In this document: positions 13,583 through 25,484 of the stretch, one piece after another
How positions within the stretch are numbered: position 1 is the stretch's first letter
How the letters are laid out: every line of letters starts with the position of its first letter
Assembly: GCF_027594505.1 (NCBI RefSeq)
Contig: NZ_CP115149.1
Location: 248,001-312,000, forward strand
Reading direction: 5' to 3'
DNA from: Tepidiforma flava
GTDB lineage: Bacteria; Chloroflexota; Dehalococcoidia; Tepidiformales; Tepidiformaceae
DNA: 64,000 nucleotides
Made by a program: the position numbers and the translations under genes
Notes under the pieces: generated by a model
Database searches by the model: none
What the model saw: the letters and a program-made list of their open reading frames with translations, nothing else
What the model was told of the DNA's origin: nothing

Positions 13583-16276
13583 CTACCCGGAGAGCGCCTC
13601 CATTCCGAGCCGCTCGCCCTCGGCGAGGGCGGCATCGATGCGGGCCCGGTCCTTCGCGCCGGCCTGGGCGAGGTCCGGCCGGCCGCCGCCGCCGCCGCCA
13701 GCGGCCTGGGCGACTGCGCGGATGATGGTGCCGGCGTGGACGCCGCGGGCCACGAGGTCGGGCGTGGCGGCGGCGAGGAAGGCCGGCCGGCCTTCGATGT
13801 CGGCGCCGAGGATGACGAGGGCGGACTTGAGCCGGCCGCGGACGCGGTCGGCGATATCACGGAGCACGTCCTGGCTGAGGGCCTCGACGCGGGCGACGAC
13901 GAGGCGGGCTTCGCCGACGGGCCGGGCGGCGGCGACGAGGCCGTCGGCGACGGCGGCGGCCTGGACGCGGGCGAGCTGTTCGGCCTGCTTGCGGAGGCGC
14001 TCGAGCTCGGACTGGAGGGCATCGATGCGGTCTTCGAGCTCGGCGGGCGAGGTGTTGAGCCGGTCGGCGAGGCGGTAGAGGCGCTCCTGCTGTTCGAGGA
14101 GGTAGGCTTCGGCGGCGCGGCCGGTGACGGCTTCGATGCGGCGGGTGCCGGCGGCGACGGCGCCTTCGCGGATGATGTGGATGAAGCCGATTTCGCCGGT
14201 GTGATGGACGTGGGTGCCGCCGCAGAGCTCGGCGCTGAAGACATGGCCGTCATCGCGGATTTCGACGACGCGGACTTCGCTGCCGTACTTGTCGCCGAAG
14301 AAGGCGAGGGCGCCGGCTTCGATGGCCTGGCGGTAGCCGGTGGTGCGCCACTGGACTTCGAGGTCGTGGCGGACTTTTTCGTTGGCGAGCTGCTGGACTT
14401 CGAGGAGGGCTTCGCGAGGCGTCTGTTCGAGGTGGGTGAAGTCGAACCGGAGCCGTTCGGGGAGACGAGCGAGCCCTGCTGGCGGACGTGGGTGCCGAGG
14501 ATGGCGCGGAGGGCGGCGTGGAGGATGTGGGTGCCGGTGTGGTTGCGGGCCGCGCCGCGGCGCCAGTGGAGGTCGACCGAGGCGGCAGCGCGCTGGCTGG
14601 CACGGATCTCTCCTTCGCTGACGCGGCCGCGGTGGACGATGGCGCCGCCGGCGGCCTGGGTGTCCTCGACGAGGAAGACGCCGGTCGGCGTGACGATGTT
14701 CCCGCGGTCGCCGAGCTGGCCGCCGCCTTCGGGGTAGAAGGGGGTGGTGGTGAGGACGAGCTCGCCCTCCTGCCCTTCAGTGAGGAGGTCGGCGAGGGCG
14801 CCGCCGCGGAGGATGGCGACGATGGCGGCATCGGCTTCGGTATGGGTGTAGCCGACGAAGCTGGAGTGGTCGTCGCCGAGCTGCTGGATGACGGGGAGAC
14901 TTCGCCTTTGAGGAAGGCGCCCTGCTGACGGGCGCGCTGGCGCTGGGCTTCGAGGGCGGCCTGGAAGCCGGCGTCGTCGACGGTGAATCCCTCGGCAGCG
15001 GCGATTTCGCGCGTGAGCTCGACCGGGAGGCCGAAGGTGTCGTACAGCGTGAAGGCTTCGTCGCCGGGGATCACGGCCGCGCCGGCGGCGCGGAGGCGCT
15101 CGAGGAGGTCCTCGAGGCGGTGGGTGCCGGCCTCGAGGGTGCGGGTGAAGCGCTCTTCTTCGGCGGAAAGGGCGCGCTGGATGAACTGCCGGTTTTCGAC
15201 GAGGTGGGGGTAGGCGCCGCCGAGCCGGCCGATCGCCGCCTCGGCGAGGCGGTGGGTGAACGGCTCGCGAACGCCGACCTTGCGGGCGAAGTAGATGGCG
15301 CGGCGGATGACGCGGCGGAGGACGTAGCCGCGGCCTTCGTTGCTGGGGACGACGCCGTCGCCGATGAGGAGGGTGGCGGCGCGGCAGTGCTCGGCCATGG
15401 CGCGGATGGCGTAGGCCTGGAGTTCGGAGGCGGCGCCGCCGAGGTAGTCGACGCCGACGACGGCCTGGGCCTCGGCGAGGATGGGGAGGAAGATGTCGGT
15501 TTCGAAGACCGAGCGCTTGCCCTGCAGGACCATGGCGACACGCTCGAGGCCGCTGCCGGTATCGATGTTCTGGGCGGGGAGGTTCGTGCGGCGGCCATCC
15601 GGGTGCTGGTAGAGCTGCATGAAGACGAGGTTCCAGATTTCGAGGAACCGGTCGCTGTAGCCGACGCCGGCGGGGCGGCCGTCCGGGCCGGTGTGGAGGC
15701 GCGCCTCGGCCGGGTCGCGGGAGGGGTCGAGGTCGTAGTAAATCTCGCTGTCGGGGCCGCAGGGGCCGCTTGCGCCGGGGGTGTCTTTCGGGAAGGAGAA
15801 CCAGTAGTTCAGGTCTTCGTCGCGGCGGTGGATGTGGTCGTCGGGGAGGCCGACCTCGCGCCAGTAGCCGTAGCTGTCGTCGTCGTCGAGGTAGATGGTG
15901 GCGTGGAGGCGGGCGGGGTCGAGGCGGTAGACCCCGGTGAGGAGCTCCCATGCCCAGCGGATGGCTTCACGCTTGAAGTAGTCGCCGAAGCTGAAGTTGC
16001 CGAGCATTTCGAAGGCGGTGAGGTGGGAGAGGTCGCCCACCTCCTCGATGTCGGTGGTGCGGAAGCAGCGCTGGACGGTGACGACGCGGGGCGCGGCCGG
16101 CGGTTCTTCGCCCATGAACTGGGGCTTGAACTGCTGCATGCCGGCGGACGTGAACATGGAGGTCGGGTCGCCGATGGGGACGAGCGGCCACGGGGAAGGA
16201 GGACGTGGCCGCGGTCGCGGAAGAAGGAAACGAAAGCGTCGCGGATTTCGTCGGAGGTGCGCGGCGGGGTGCTCAT
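13583..16276 (-). CDS. alaS: alanyl-tRNA synthetase (frameshifted)
   Basis: Charges tRNA-Ala. The product is about 897 aa, the family length. In order: class II core (MFTSAGMQQFKPQF, RCFRTTDIEEVG, GDGVVPSNEGRGYVLRR), editing domain with HTGTHILHAALR and CGGTHVHHTGEIG, and the C-terminal DHHA1-like region with GGGGGGRPDLAQAG. The start is taken at ATG 16276; ATG 16291 in the same frame is the alternative. Frame changes are near 16180, 14890, 14460 and others, in G/C runs. It heads the long minus-strand operon, divergent from glmU. Confidence 0.94.
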
Positions 16277-16326
16277 ACTCGTTGCTGGCATCCTAGGGGC
16301 GGCTGGCGCACGGTGTCGAGAGCGCC

Positions 16327-16356
16327 TTGACAGGGCTTCCGGGGCGTTCCTAGCAT
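16327..16356 (+). promoter_or_regulatory. promoter upstream of glmU
   Basis: TTGACA (16327-16332), an 18-nt spacer, then TAGCAT (16351-16356) on the plus strand. Transcription would start near 16363, giving a leader of about 100 nt with a small ACGG-ATAT-CCGT hairpin near 16366-16377. Confidence 0.65.
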
Positions 16357-16461
16357 GGAAGGCGGACGGGATATCCGTCTGTTATGTGCGCTTCACCTGA
16401 ACCTCCCAGTACGGATTTGCCCGGCCCGGCGCAGCGCGCGGAACACGAGCGGAGCAGCCGG

Positions 16462-17812
16462 ATGAGCGGGGTCGGCGTGGTCGTCCTCGCGGCGGGGCTG
16501 GGCACCCGGATGCGTTCCCGACTGCCGAAAGTGCTCCATCCGGTGTGCGGCGCGCCGATGGCGTGGCACGTCATCGAAGCCGCGCGGGCGCTGGAGCCGG
16601 CCCGCATCGTCGTCGTGACGGGGCACGAGGCGGACCGGGTGGAGGCTGCCCTTGCGGCGGATGACGTCCGGTTCACCCGGCAGGAGGTGCTGGACGGGAC
16701 GGCGGGGGCGGTGCGGCGGTGCGAGGGGGCGCTCGCGGGCTGCGAAACGGTCGTCGTGTTGAACGGGGACGCGCCGCTGGCGCGGGCGGAGACGCTGCGG
16801 CAGCTCATCGCGGCGGCAGCCGGGCGGCCGCTCGCGTTCGCCGTTTGCCGGGTCGCCGCGCCGGGGCGGATGGGCCGGGTCGTGCGAAGTTCTGATGGGG
16901 AGGCTGCCGCCGTCGTCGAAGCAGCGGAATACGAAGGTCCGGATGGCCCCGCGGAGGTCAACGCCGGGCTGTACGCGTTCGACACGGCGTGGCTCTGGGC
17001 GCACCTTCCGCAGGTGCCCATGAGCGCCAAGGGCGAGTACTACCTGACCCACCTGGTGGGGCTGGCGGCGGCCGAAGGCCGGCCGGCGGCGACGGTACCG
17101 GTCGGCGAAGACGAGGCGCTCGGCGTGGACGACCGCGTCAAGCTGGCGCAGGCGGAGGCGCTGATGCGGCGGCGCATCCTGGAGCGGCACATGCTCGCCG
17201 GCGTCACCATCGAGGACCCGGCGACGACGTTCATCGGGGCGCTGGCGACGCTGGGGCAGGACGCGACGGTGCTCGCAGGAAGCCGCATCGAGGGCCGGAG
17301 CGAGGTCGCCGAGGACGCGGTCATCGGGCCGAATACGACGCTCCGCAATGCGCGCATCGGGCGCGGCACGCGGGTGGAGGCGTCGGTCATCGAGGATTCG
17401 GCGGTCGGCGCGCGGTGCAGCGTCGGGCCGTTCGCGCACATCCGCGGGGGCGCTGTCGTCGGCGACGACTGCGAAGTGCACAACTACGCCGAGATCAAGA
17501 ACTCGCGGCTCGGGAACGGAGTGAAGATGCACCACTTCAGCTACCTCGGCGATGCCGACGTGGGCGAGGGGACGAACATCGGCGCCGGGACGATCACCTG
17601 CAACTATGACGGCGTCGCGAAGCACCGGACGGTCATCGGCCGGGGGTGTTCGTTGGTTCGGACACGATGCTGGTCGCCCCGGTGCACCTCGGCGACGGGG
17701 CGTTCACGGCGACCGGGTCGGTGGTGACGCGGGACGTGCCGCCGGGGGCAGCGTGCGCGGGGTGCCGGCAAAGCCGTTCGAACGGAAGGAGCGCAGGCCA
17801 GCCTCGCCCTGA
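16462..17812 (+). CDS. glmU: bifunctional UDP-N-acetylglucosamine pyrophosphorylase / glucosamine-1-phosphate acetyltransferase (frameshifted)
   Basis: Makes UDP-GlcNAc for peptidoglycan. The product is about 450 aa. The N-terminal uridyltransferase has [25 protein letters not shown] and EVNAGLYAF. The C-terminal left-handed beta-helix acetyltransferase has hexapeptide repeats, HNYAEIKNS, and [13 protein letters not shown]. The start ATG 16462 gives [17 protein letters not shown]; an upstream in-frame ATG at 16384 would add an atypical leader. A G6 run read as G5 near 17645 and a second slip near 17755 break the frame. The conserved end [12 protein letters not shown] lies beyond both. Confidence 0.94.
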
Positions 17813-17834
17813 AAAGGGGGCGGAGGTCCGACGC

Positions 17835-19101
17835 ATGGAACCCTCTCATGTGCTGGCAATCGTGGTCATCGCAGCGGGGTCGGCTGCGCTCGCTGCGATC
17901 GCGGCTGCGGAAGCGGCGCTCGAGCGGGCGAACGACGTGCGGATCCGCGCGCTGGCGGCGCGGGGCAACCGGCAGGCGCTGCGGATCGCGCCGAGCGTGG
18001 AGCAGCCGGGGCGCTATCTCGGGACGATCACTGCGGCGCGGGTGCTGACGGCCGCGCTGGTCATTTCACTGTTCGCCTACCTCGGCGCGGAGCGGTACGG
18101 TGCGAGCGCGGCGGCATCGGCTTCGGGATGGCCGGCGGCGTGCTCATGGCCATGGTGCAGATGGCGGTCGGCATGGTGGTCGCGCGGGCGCCGGAGTACG
18201 CGGCGCTCAAGCTCTCGGGCGTGGCGGTGGCAACCCGGCGGGCGTTTGCCGTGCCGGCCTTCGTGCTGGGGCTGCCGGCCGCGCTGGCGGCGCGCTCCAT
18301 CCGCTGGGTGACGCCGGAGCCGGAGACGGACATCCTCGCGCTCGTGGAGAAGGAGGAAGCGGAAGGGGGCGTCGAGGAGCAGGAGCGGCGGATGATCCGG
18401 GGGTCATCGCGCTCGAGGACAAGACGGCGCGGGAGATCATGGTGCCGCGGATCGACGTGGCGGCGGCGGAGATCAGCGCGACGGTCGGCGATGTCGCCGC
18501 CATCGTGACCGAGCGGGGCGTGAGCCGGGTGCCGGTCTACCGCGAGACCATCGACGACATCGTCGGCATCGTCTACGCCAAGGACCTGCTGCGGGCGGTG
18601 GCGAACGGCGGCCGGGACCGGCCGATCGCCGAGCTGGTGCGGGAGGCGTACTTCATCCCGGAATCGAAGCGGCTGGATGAGCTGCTGACGGAGATGCAGG
18701 CGCGGCGGACGCATATGGCGATCGTGGTCGACGAGTACGGCGGCACGGCGGGCATCGTCACCATCGAGGACCTGCTGGAGGAGATCGTCGGCGAGATCGA
18801 GGACGAGTACGACGTCGCGCGGCCGTCGATCGAGGTGATCTCGGCGGACGAAGTCGTGCTGGACGCGGGCACGAGCACCGACGCGCTGAAGGAGCTGTTC
18901 GGGCTCGAGGTAGAGTCGGAGGATTTCGACACCATCGGCGGGTTCCTCATCCACCACCTGGGCCGGCTGCCGGCGGTCGGCGACGAGGTGGAGGTGGACG
19001 GGCTGACGCTGCGCGTGCTCAGCATGTCGGGCCGGCGGGTGCGGCGGCTGCGGATCACCCGGCAGCGGTCAGGCGAGCGGGAGGAAGTTGCGGCCCACTG
19101 A
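17835..19101 (+). CDS. CNNM/CorC-HlyC family membrane protein with CBS pair (frameshifted)
   Basis: Integral membrane protein of about 422 aa. An N-terminal DUF21/CNNM transmembrane domain (residues 1-180, about four helices) is followed by a CBS-domain pair ([47 protein letters not shown]) and a C-terminal CorC_HlyC domain ([19 protein letters not shown]). This family is linked to Mg2+ or Co2+ transport and was first called hemolysin. The start ATG 17835 lies 22 nt after glmU. Frame changes are near 18115 and 18405, the latter a G6 run read as G5. Confidence 0.88.
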
Positions 19102-19112
19102 GGCTGGCCTGC

Positions 19113-19118
19113 TAGGAT
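19113..19118 (+). promoter_or_regulatory. -10 box close to dprA start
   Basis: TAGGAT lies 9 nt before the dprA ATG (19128), with a poor -35 (TTGCGG, 19-nt spacer). Transcription would begin at or within a few bases of the start codon, giving a nearly leaderless mRNA. Confidence 0.45.
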
Positions 19119-19127
19119 GCGCGGGTC

Positions 19128-20246
19128 ATGAGCGACGGCGATGAGCTGCCGTACTGGCTGGCGCTGCGCAGGGCGGGGCTGGGCTCGACCAGCTTTGCGC
19201 TGCTGCTGGCAAAGTTCGGGTCGATTGCGGATGCCTGGAGGGCGGAACCGGGCGACTGGCGGGCGGCCGGCGTCGAGGATGCCTACGCCCGGAGCCTCGC
19301 GCGGGTGCGGGCGAGCTTCGACGCGGAGCAGGAGCTGCGGGCGCTGGAGCGCGCGGGCGCGCGGGCGCTGACGTGGCGGGACGCGGCTTATCCGGAGCGG
19401 CTGCGGCAGATTCCGCAGAGCCCGCCGGTGCTGGTCGTCCGCGGCGCGGCGGGACCGGAGTTCGCGGAGGCCGTGGCCGTGGTCGGGACGCGGTCAGTGA
19501 CGCCGTACGGTCGGCAGGCAACGGAGACGTTCTGCGCGGCCCTCGCGGAGCTGGGGGTGGCGATCATCAGCGGGCTTGCGCGCGGCGTGGACGCGATTGC
19601 GCACCGGGCTGCGGTGGAGCGCGGCGCGCCGACGGCCGCGGTGCTGGCGGGCGGCATCGACCAGGTCTACCCGCGGGAGAACGCCGGGCTGGCGGAGCGG
19701 ATTGCGGAGGTCGGGTGCCTCGTGAGCGAGTATCCGCTGGGGACGCCGGCGCGGCGGGACTACTTCCCGCGGCGGAACCGGATTCTTTCGGGGCTGGCGC
19801 GGGCGGTGCTGGTGGTGGAGGCAGGGGAAGGGAGCGGCGCGCTCCATACGGCGAACTGGGCGTTCGAGCAGGGGCGGGACGTGTTCGCGGTGCCGGGGAG
19901 CATCTTTTCGCCGCAAAGCGCGGGAACGAACCAGCTCATCCGGGAGAACACGGCGAAGCTGGTGGCGACGCCGGAGCAGCTCTGCGAGGAGCTGAACCTG
20001 CTGGGGAGCGGAGCGCAGCTGCCGCTGCCGGGCGCCCGTCCAGCAGCTGCGGCCGCCACGGCGGCCCCGGCGCGCCGCTGCGGGAGACGACCCCATCCTG
20101 CAGCTGCTGGCGGCCGGGCCGCGGCACATCGACGACGTCGTGCGGGCGCTCGGCAAGCCGGCGGGGAAGTGGCGAGCGCGCTGAGCATGCTGGAAATCGA
20201 CGGGCTGGTGCGGCAAACGGGGCCGATGACCTACGGAATCGCCTGA
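19128..20246 (+). CDS. dprA: DNA-processing protein DprA (frameshifted)
   Basis: Binds incoming single-stranded DNA and loads RecA during natural transformation. The product is about 372 aa. An N-terminal helical SAM-like part is followed by the Rossmann core with AVVGTRSVTPYG, ISGLARGVDAIAH, VLAGGIDQVYPREN, SEYPLGTPARRDYFPRRNR and GSGALHTANWAFEQGR. A C-terminal winged-helix tail has DDPILQLLAAGPRHID and MLEIDGLVRQTG. The tail is reached by a shift near 20075 and a compensating one near 20165 (G5 read as G4). This is the only competence-related gene in the window. Confidence 0.92.
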   Translation: MSDGDELPYWLALRRAGLGSTSFALLLAKFGSIADAWRAEPGDWRAAGVEDAYARSLARVRASFDAEQELRALERAGARALTWRDAAYPERLRQIPQSPPVLVVRGAAGPEFAEAVAVVGTRSVTPYGRQATETFCAALAELGVAIISGLARGVDAIAHRAAVERGAPTAAVLAGGIDQVYPRENAGLAERIAEVGCLVSEYPLGTPARRDYFPRRNRILSGLARAVLVVEAGEGSGALHTANWAFEQGRDVFAVPGSIFSPQSAGTNQLIRENTAKLVATPEQLCEELNLLGSGAQLPLPGARPAAAAATAAPARRCGRRPHPAAAGGRAAAHRRRRAGARQAGGEVASALSMLEIDGLVRQTGPMTYGIA

Positions 20247-20365
20247 GGCCGCCGAACTGGCGAGCAGAAAGACCCCGGGAAGCCCCTGCTGGACAGAGGC
20301 GCAAGGGGCTCTCTACCTTGGAAAGTCCCGGCAGCCGGGGATTCGAGGGGAACAGCGAGAGGATC
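20247..20365 (+). other. dprA-topA intergenic region
   Basis: 119 nt without a gene. It contains two small G/C hairpins (GCCCC...GGGGC at about 20281-20309, and CCCGG-CAG-CCGGG at about 20328-20340) but no T-tract. I see no convincing promoter or riboswitch. Confidence 0.4.
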
Positions 20366-22841
20366 GTGGCGACAGCAACGGCAACGCGGAAGCGACAGCG
20401 GAAGGATAGTGAGACGGCGGTCACTGCGCCGGAAGCGGGCGCGGAGGCCCCGCGAGGGGCAGCCGGAAGGGGCCGCGCTACCTCGTGGTGGTGGAATCGC
20501 CGACCAAGGCGCGCACGCTGCAGGGCATCCTCGGGAGCGACTACGAAGTGATGGCTTCGCTCGGGCACGTGCGCGACCTGCCGACCTACGGCTACGGCGT
20601 GGAGAACGTGGAGCAGCTCGACTTCCGCCCGAAGTACGTGGTGGTGAAGGACCGATCGAGCCGGGTGGACAAGGCGGAGGTCATCAAGGAGATCGCGGAG
20701 GCGGCGAAGAAGGCGGAGCGGGTCTTCCTGAGCACCGACCCCGACCGGGAGGGCGAGGCGATCGCCTGGCACATCAAGGAAGCCGCCGGGATCCCGGACG
20801 AGAAGGTCACCCGGGTGGTGTTCCACGAGATTACGCGGCCAGCGATCGAAGCGGCCTTCGCGGAGGCGCTGGGGCAGGCGCCGAAGGCGGACGACGGCCA
20901 CGGCCGCCGGGAGCCGGGCAAGCTGGACATGCACCTCGTCGATGCGCAGCAAGCGCGGCGAGTACTGGACCGGCTGATTGGGTATCCGCTGACGTGGTTC
21001 GTGCAGAAGAAGGTGAGCCGGGGCGCGAGCGCCGGCCGGGTGCAGAGCGTGGCGCTCGGCCTGATCGTGAAGCGGGAGCGCGAGATCCAGTCGTTCGTGC
21101 CGGTGGAGTACTGGACGGTGGAGGCGCACCTCGCGAAGGAGGGGCGGCCGTTCGCGGCGGGGCTCGTGAGCTTCGAGGGGATGAAGAAGGGCGCGAAGAT
21201 GCGGCCGGAGTTCGGGCCGGCGGGCCCGGCGATCCCGGACGAGGCGGCGGCGAACCGGCTGCTCGAAGGGTACCGGCGGGCGCGGTTCGCGGTCACGGCC
21301 GTGAAGCCGGGGCAGCGCAAGGTGTCGCCGGCGCCGCCGTTCACGACGAGCACGTTCCAGCAGGCGGCGGTGAACCGGCTGGGGATGTCGACCGCGCGGG
21401 CGATGGCCGTCGCGCAGGAGCTGTACGAAGGCGTCAACGGGATGCCCGGCCTCATCACCTACATGCGGACGGACTCGGTGGCAGTCTCGCCGGTGGCGCA
21501 GCAGCAGGCGCGGGCGTTCATCCGGGAGACGTGGGGCGAGGCGTTCGTGCCCGAGAAGCCGCGGGCGTACCGGACGCGGGCGCGTGGTGCGCAGGAAGCG
21601 CACGAAGCGATCCGGCCGACGAACCCGGCGCTGGCGCCGGAGCAGCTGCGGCGGGCGCTCAGCTCGGAGCAGCTGAAGGTCTACCAGCTCATCTGGCAGC
21701 GGTTCCTCGCGAGCCAGATGACGGACGCGGTCTACCGGACGCTGACGGTCGACATCGAGGCGACGGCGGAAGGCGCGCCGACGGGCACGTTCCGGGCGAA
21801 CGCGAGCACGCTGGTGTTCGAAGGCCACCTGAAGGCGTACGGCGCCGAGGCGGCGGAAACGGACGAGGACGGCGAGCAGGTGGTCGATGCGCTGCCGGAG
21901 CTGGCGGCGGGCGACGTGCTGGAGCGGCGGGCTGTCGAAGCGAAGCGGCACGAGACGCAGCCGCCGCCGCGGTACACCGAAGCGTCGCTGGTGAAGGCGC
22001 TGGAGGAGCTGGGCATCGGGCGGCCGAGCACATACGCGAGCATCGTGCAGACGGTGCTGAAGCGGGAGTACGTGCGGAAGGAAGGCCGGCAGCTCGTTCC
22101 GCAGGAGCTCGGGTTCATCGTGCACGACCTCCTCGAACAGCACATGAAGAAGTACGTGGATGTGCCGTTCACGGGGAGATGGAGGAGGAGCTGGACGAGG
22201 TGGCCTCGGGCGAGCGGGACTGGATGGAGGTGCTGCGGGAGTTCTGGCCGGAGTTCAAGGCCGAACTCGACCGGGCGGAGGCCTCGGCCGAGAAAGAGCA
22301 GCAGGCGACGGACATCCCGTGCGAGGGGTGCGGGCAGGCGAACCTCGTCATCAAGTGGGGGCGAAACGGGAAGTTTTTCGGCTGCCCGCGCTACCCCGAG
22401 TGCACGTTCACGCTGCCGATGGGCCCCGATGGCCAGCCGGTGCGGGCGGGCGAGCCGGTCGCGACCCCGTACCGGTGCCCGAAGGACGGCGGCCGGCTGC
22501 TGAAGAAGTCGGGGCGGTTCGGCGAGTACGTGGAGTGCGAGAACCGGGCGGCCGGGAGCTGCGATTTCCGCGGCGGCGTGCCGGTGGGCGTGCCGTGCCC
22601 GGAGGAGCCGGAGACGGGACAGCTGGTGGAGAAGAGCTCGCGCCGCGGCACCTTCTACGCCTGCTGGAACTACCCGAACTGCAGCTACACCACGAACAGC
22701 CTGGAGCCGGGCAAGATGACGCCGCCGCGGCCGCCCGAGGTGCGGGAGGAGGCGAACCGCAAGCTCCTCGAGCGGAGCGCGCGAGGCAAGGCGGCCTTCG
22801 CGAAACGGCGGGCAAACGCGGCGGCGCGAAAGGCGAGCTAA
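20366..22841 (+). CDS. topA: DNA topoisomerase I (frameshifted)
   Basis: Type IA topoisomerase of about 825 aa that relaxes negative supercoils. The Toprim domain has VVVESPTKA and STDPDREGEAIAWHIKE. SAGRVQSVAL follows, and ITYMRTDS contains the active-site Tyr. The zinc-ribbon tail has at least three Cys clusters (CEGCG...CPRYPEC, then YRCPKDGG, then CWNYPNC). The start is GTG 20366, preceded by GAGAGG. It gives a basic Ala/Thr-rich N-terminal extension of about 38 residues, read in a different frame from the Toprim domain (slip near 20478). Another slip near 22178 precedes the zinc-ribbon part. Confidence 0.93.
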
Positions 22842-22910
22842 CGACCGGCGAACCGGCGCGAGGGCCGGCGGGAGCTTGCGCGGGGCGTCTTGACGGAGCA
22901 GGATGCCGTT

Positions 22911-23889
22911 ATGCCAAGCATCGCGCCCCACAAGACGGCCGAGGCCTTCCTCGAGGCGTACCTCCGGGAGCTGGGCACGGTGGCGGGGCGTTCGCCGCAC
23001 ACGATTCGGAACTACCGGAACGACATCGGGGCGTTCCTGCGCTGGTGCCGGGAGCGGGAGCTGGAGCCGCTGGCGGTATCGCGGCAGACCTTCCGGGAGT
23101 ACCTCGGGGAGCTGAAGGCCGGGGGATGGCGCCGGCTTCGCTGACGCGGCGGACGAGCACGGTGCACGGCTTCTACCGGTACCTGCAGCGGGAGGGCGCG
23201 ACGGAGCGGGACCTGCTCCACGGAACGGCGATGCCGAAGCGGCCGCGGCGGCTGCCGAAGGTACTCGACCCGGCGACGCTGGCGCGGCTGCTGGAGACGC
23301 CCGACCCGTCCACGCCGCAGGGGCTGCGCGACCGCGCGCTGATGGAGCTGCTCTACGGGGGCGGGCTGCGGATTTCGGAGCTGGTCAGCCTCGACCTCGG
23401 GCAGGTGAACCTCGCGGAAGGCGCCGCGATCGTGCACGGCAAGGGAGCGAAGGAGCGGCTGGTGCTGTTCGGCGAACCGGCGATGCAGGCGCTGGAGCGG
23501 TACCTCGCGGAGGGCCGGCCGCTGCTGGCGGCGGGAGCGAAGCGGGGCCGGGCCGCGCCGGCGCTGTTCCTCAACCGGTTCGGGGGCCGGCTGACGGCGC
23601 GGTCGGTGCAGGAGCTGGTGCGCAAGCACGCCGTCGCGGCTGGCATCCCGGCTGAGGTGCACCCCACCTGCTGCGGCACTCGTTCGCCACGCATCTGCTC
23701 GACGGCGGGGCAGACCTGCGCATCGTGCAGGAGCTGCTGGGGCATTCGTCGCCGGCGACCACGCAGATTTACACGCACGTGAGCCGGCAGATGCAGGCGC
23801 AGCTGACGCGGCAGGCATGGGAGCGGCTGGCGGAGGAAACGCTCGAATCGGGGCGGGAGCGCCGGCGGCGGGCGGCGGCCGAGGGGTGA
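22911..23889 (+). CDS. tyrosine recombinase XerC/XerD type (frameshifted)
   Basis: Site-specific recombinase of about 326 aa, probably for chromosome dimer resolution. The N-terminal SAM-like core-binding domain has [18 protein letters not shown]. The catalytic domain shows Arg in [12 protein letters not shown], Lys in [33 protein letters not shown] and the nucleophile in IYTHVS. The start ATG 22911 follows GGAGCAGGAT at a good distance. Frame changes are near 23120 (G6 as G5) and 23665 (C5 as C4). The housekeeping neighbourhood argues against a mobile-element integrase. XerC and XerD cannot be told apart here. Confidence 0.9.
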
Positions 23890-23923
23890 CAGGGCGGGGC
23901 AGGCATCGGACAATCGACTGGCG

Positions 23924-24363
23924 ATGCAGATTCTGCTGGCGCACGGGCCGAACCTGAACCTGCTCGGCGAACGGAAACCGGAAGTCTACGGGACGACGAC
24001 GCTGCTCGACCTCGAGGCGGACGTCGCTGCGGCCGTGAATGCGCGCGGCGGGGCGCTGCTCTGCTACCAGACGAACCACGAGGGGCGCTCATCGACGCGC
24101 TCCACCACTACCGGCGGGTGGTCGATGGGGTCATCCTGAATGCCGGCGCGTGGACGCACACGTCGGTGGCGCTGCGGGACGCCATCGAGGCCGTGCAGCT
24201 TCCGGTCGTGGAGGTCCACCTTTCGAACACGCACCGGCGGGAAGGGTTCCGGCACCGGTCGCTCATCGCGGGCGTCTGCATCGGCCAGGTGACGGGGCTG
24301 GGACGGGACGGCTACACCGCGGCGGCGCACCTGCTGCTCGATTACCTGGAGGCGCGCCGATGA
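23924..24363 (+). CDS. aroQ: type II 3-dehydroquinate dehydratase (frameshifted)
   Basis: Dehydrates 3-dehydroquinate in the shikimate pathway, complementing aroKB, aroE and aroC on the other strand. The product is about 146 aa. GPNLNLLGERKPEVYG contains the catalytic Tyr; NAGAWTHTS and HLSNTHRREGFRHRS follow. One frame change occurs near 24088. Its stop overlaps the peptidase start as ATGA. Confidence 0.94.
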
Positions 24364-25484
24364 GCGGCCGGCTTGCCTGGCTGCGCGCGCTCCTGGAGCG
24401 TGAGGGGCTGGACGGGCTGCTCATCGCGGCGCCGGGGAAGAAGGGCCGGGCTGGGCGTCGCGCGCCTACCTGAGCGGCTTCACCGGCTCCGCGGGGTGCT
24501 GCTCGTCACCCGGGATGCCGCCGTGCTCGCGGTCGACTCGCGCTACTGGGAGCAGGCTGAGGTGGAGACGGCCGGGCGGGGCGTGGCGGCGCTGCGGGCG
24601 CAGGGACCACGCAGCGGCTGGCTGCGGGAGCTAATCGCGGAAGCCGGCGCCGCGGGGAAGCGCGTCGGCGTGGCGCCGCGCGACCTGACCTATGCGGGCT
24701 TCCTCGCGCTCCAGGCGGCGGTCAGCGAGATGCCGGCGGGCGATCGCCCGGAGCTGGCGCCGGCGGCCGGGCTGGTCGAACAGCTCCGGCGGGTCAAGGA
24801 CGCGGAGGAGCTGGCGCTGCTCGAGGAGGCAATCCGCATCAGCGACCGGGCGTTCGAACGGCTGGCGCGCGAGCTCGCGCCGGGGATGACGGAGCTGGAA
24901 GCGGCGGACCGGTTCGAGCGGTACGTCCGCGAGGAAGGCGGAAGCGGCGTCTCGTTCCCCAGCATCGTGGCGGGCGGGCCGTGGAGCGCGCTCCCGCACG
25001 CGCAGCCGCGAGCCGAAAGGTTCGCAGCCGGCGCGCCGATCGTCATCGACGTCGGGGCGCGATACCGGGGCTACTGTTCGGACCTGACGCGCACGGTGGT
25101 GCTCGGGGAGCCGGACGCGTGGTTCCGGGAGGTGTACGAGGTGGTGCGGGCGGCGCAGCTCGCCGCCATCGAGGGGTGGAACCGGGGATGCGGGCTTCCG
25201 ACGCGCACGAACTGGCGCACGCCGTCATCCGCGCGGCGGGCTACGGTGAGGCGTTCGGGCACGGGCTGGGCCACGGCGTGGGGCTTGAGGTTCATGAAGA
25301 CCCGTATCTCGGGCCGTCATCGGACCATGTTCTCGAAGCGGGAATGGTGTTTACCATTGAACCCGGCATCTACCTGCCCGGCTGGGGCGGGGTGCGCATC
25401 GAAGACATCGTCGTGCTCGAGGATGGCAAGGCGCGCGTCCTGAGCCACGCACGGAAACTGACCTTTGAGGGGAGTGACGCATGA
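24360..25484 (+). CDS. M24 family Xaa-Pro aminopeptidase (frameshifted)
   Basis: Metallopeptidase of about 375 aa cleaving Xaa-Pro bonds. A creatinase-like N-terminal domain (residues 1-125) precedes the pita-bread catalytic domain. Metal ligands are visible as Asp in VIDVGARYRGYCSDLTRT, His in HGLGHGVGLEVHE, and Glu in TIEPGIY and RIEDIV. Frames change near 24443, 24490 and 25190. The start overlaps aroQ and the stop overlaps efp, both as ATGA. The aroQ-pepP-efp order is frequent in bacteria. Confidence 0.92.

Noticed and set aside
22911-23889. Tyrosine recombinase as integrase of a mobile element
   Set aside because: It is flanked by topA and aroQ in a housekeeping run, has no adjacent tRNA, direct repeats or cargo genes, and has XerC/D length and motifs.
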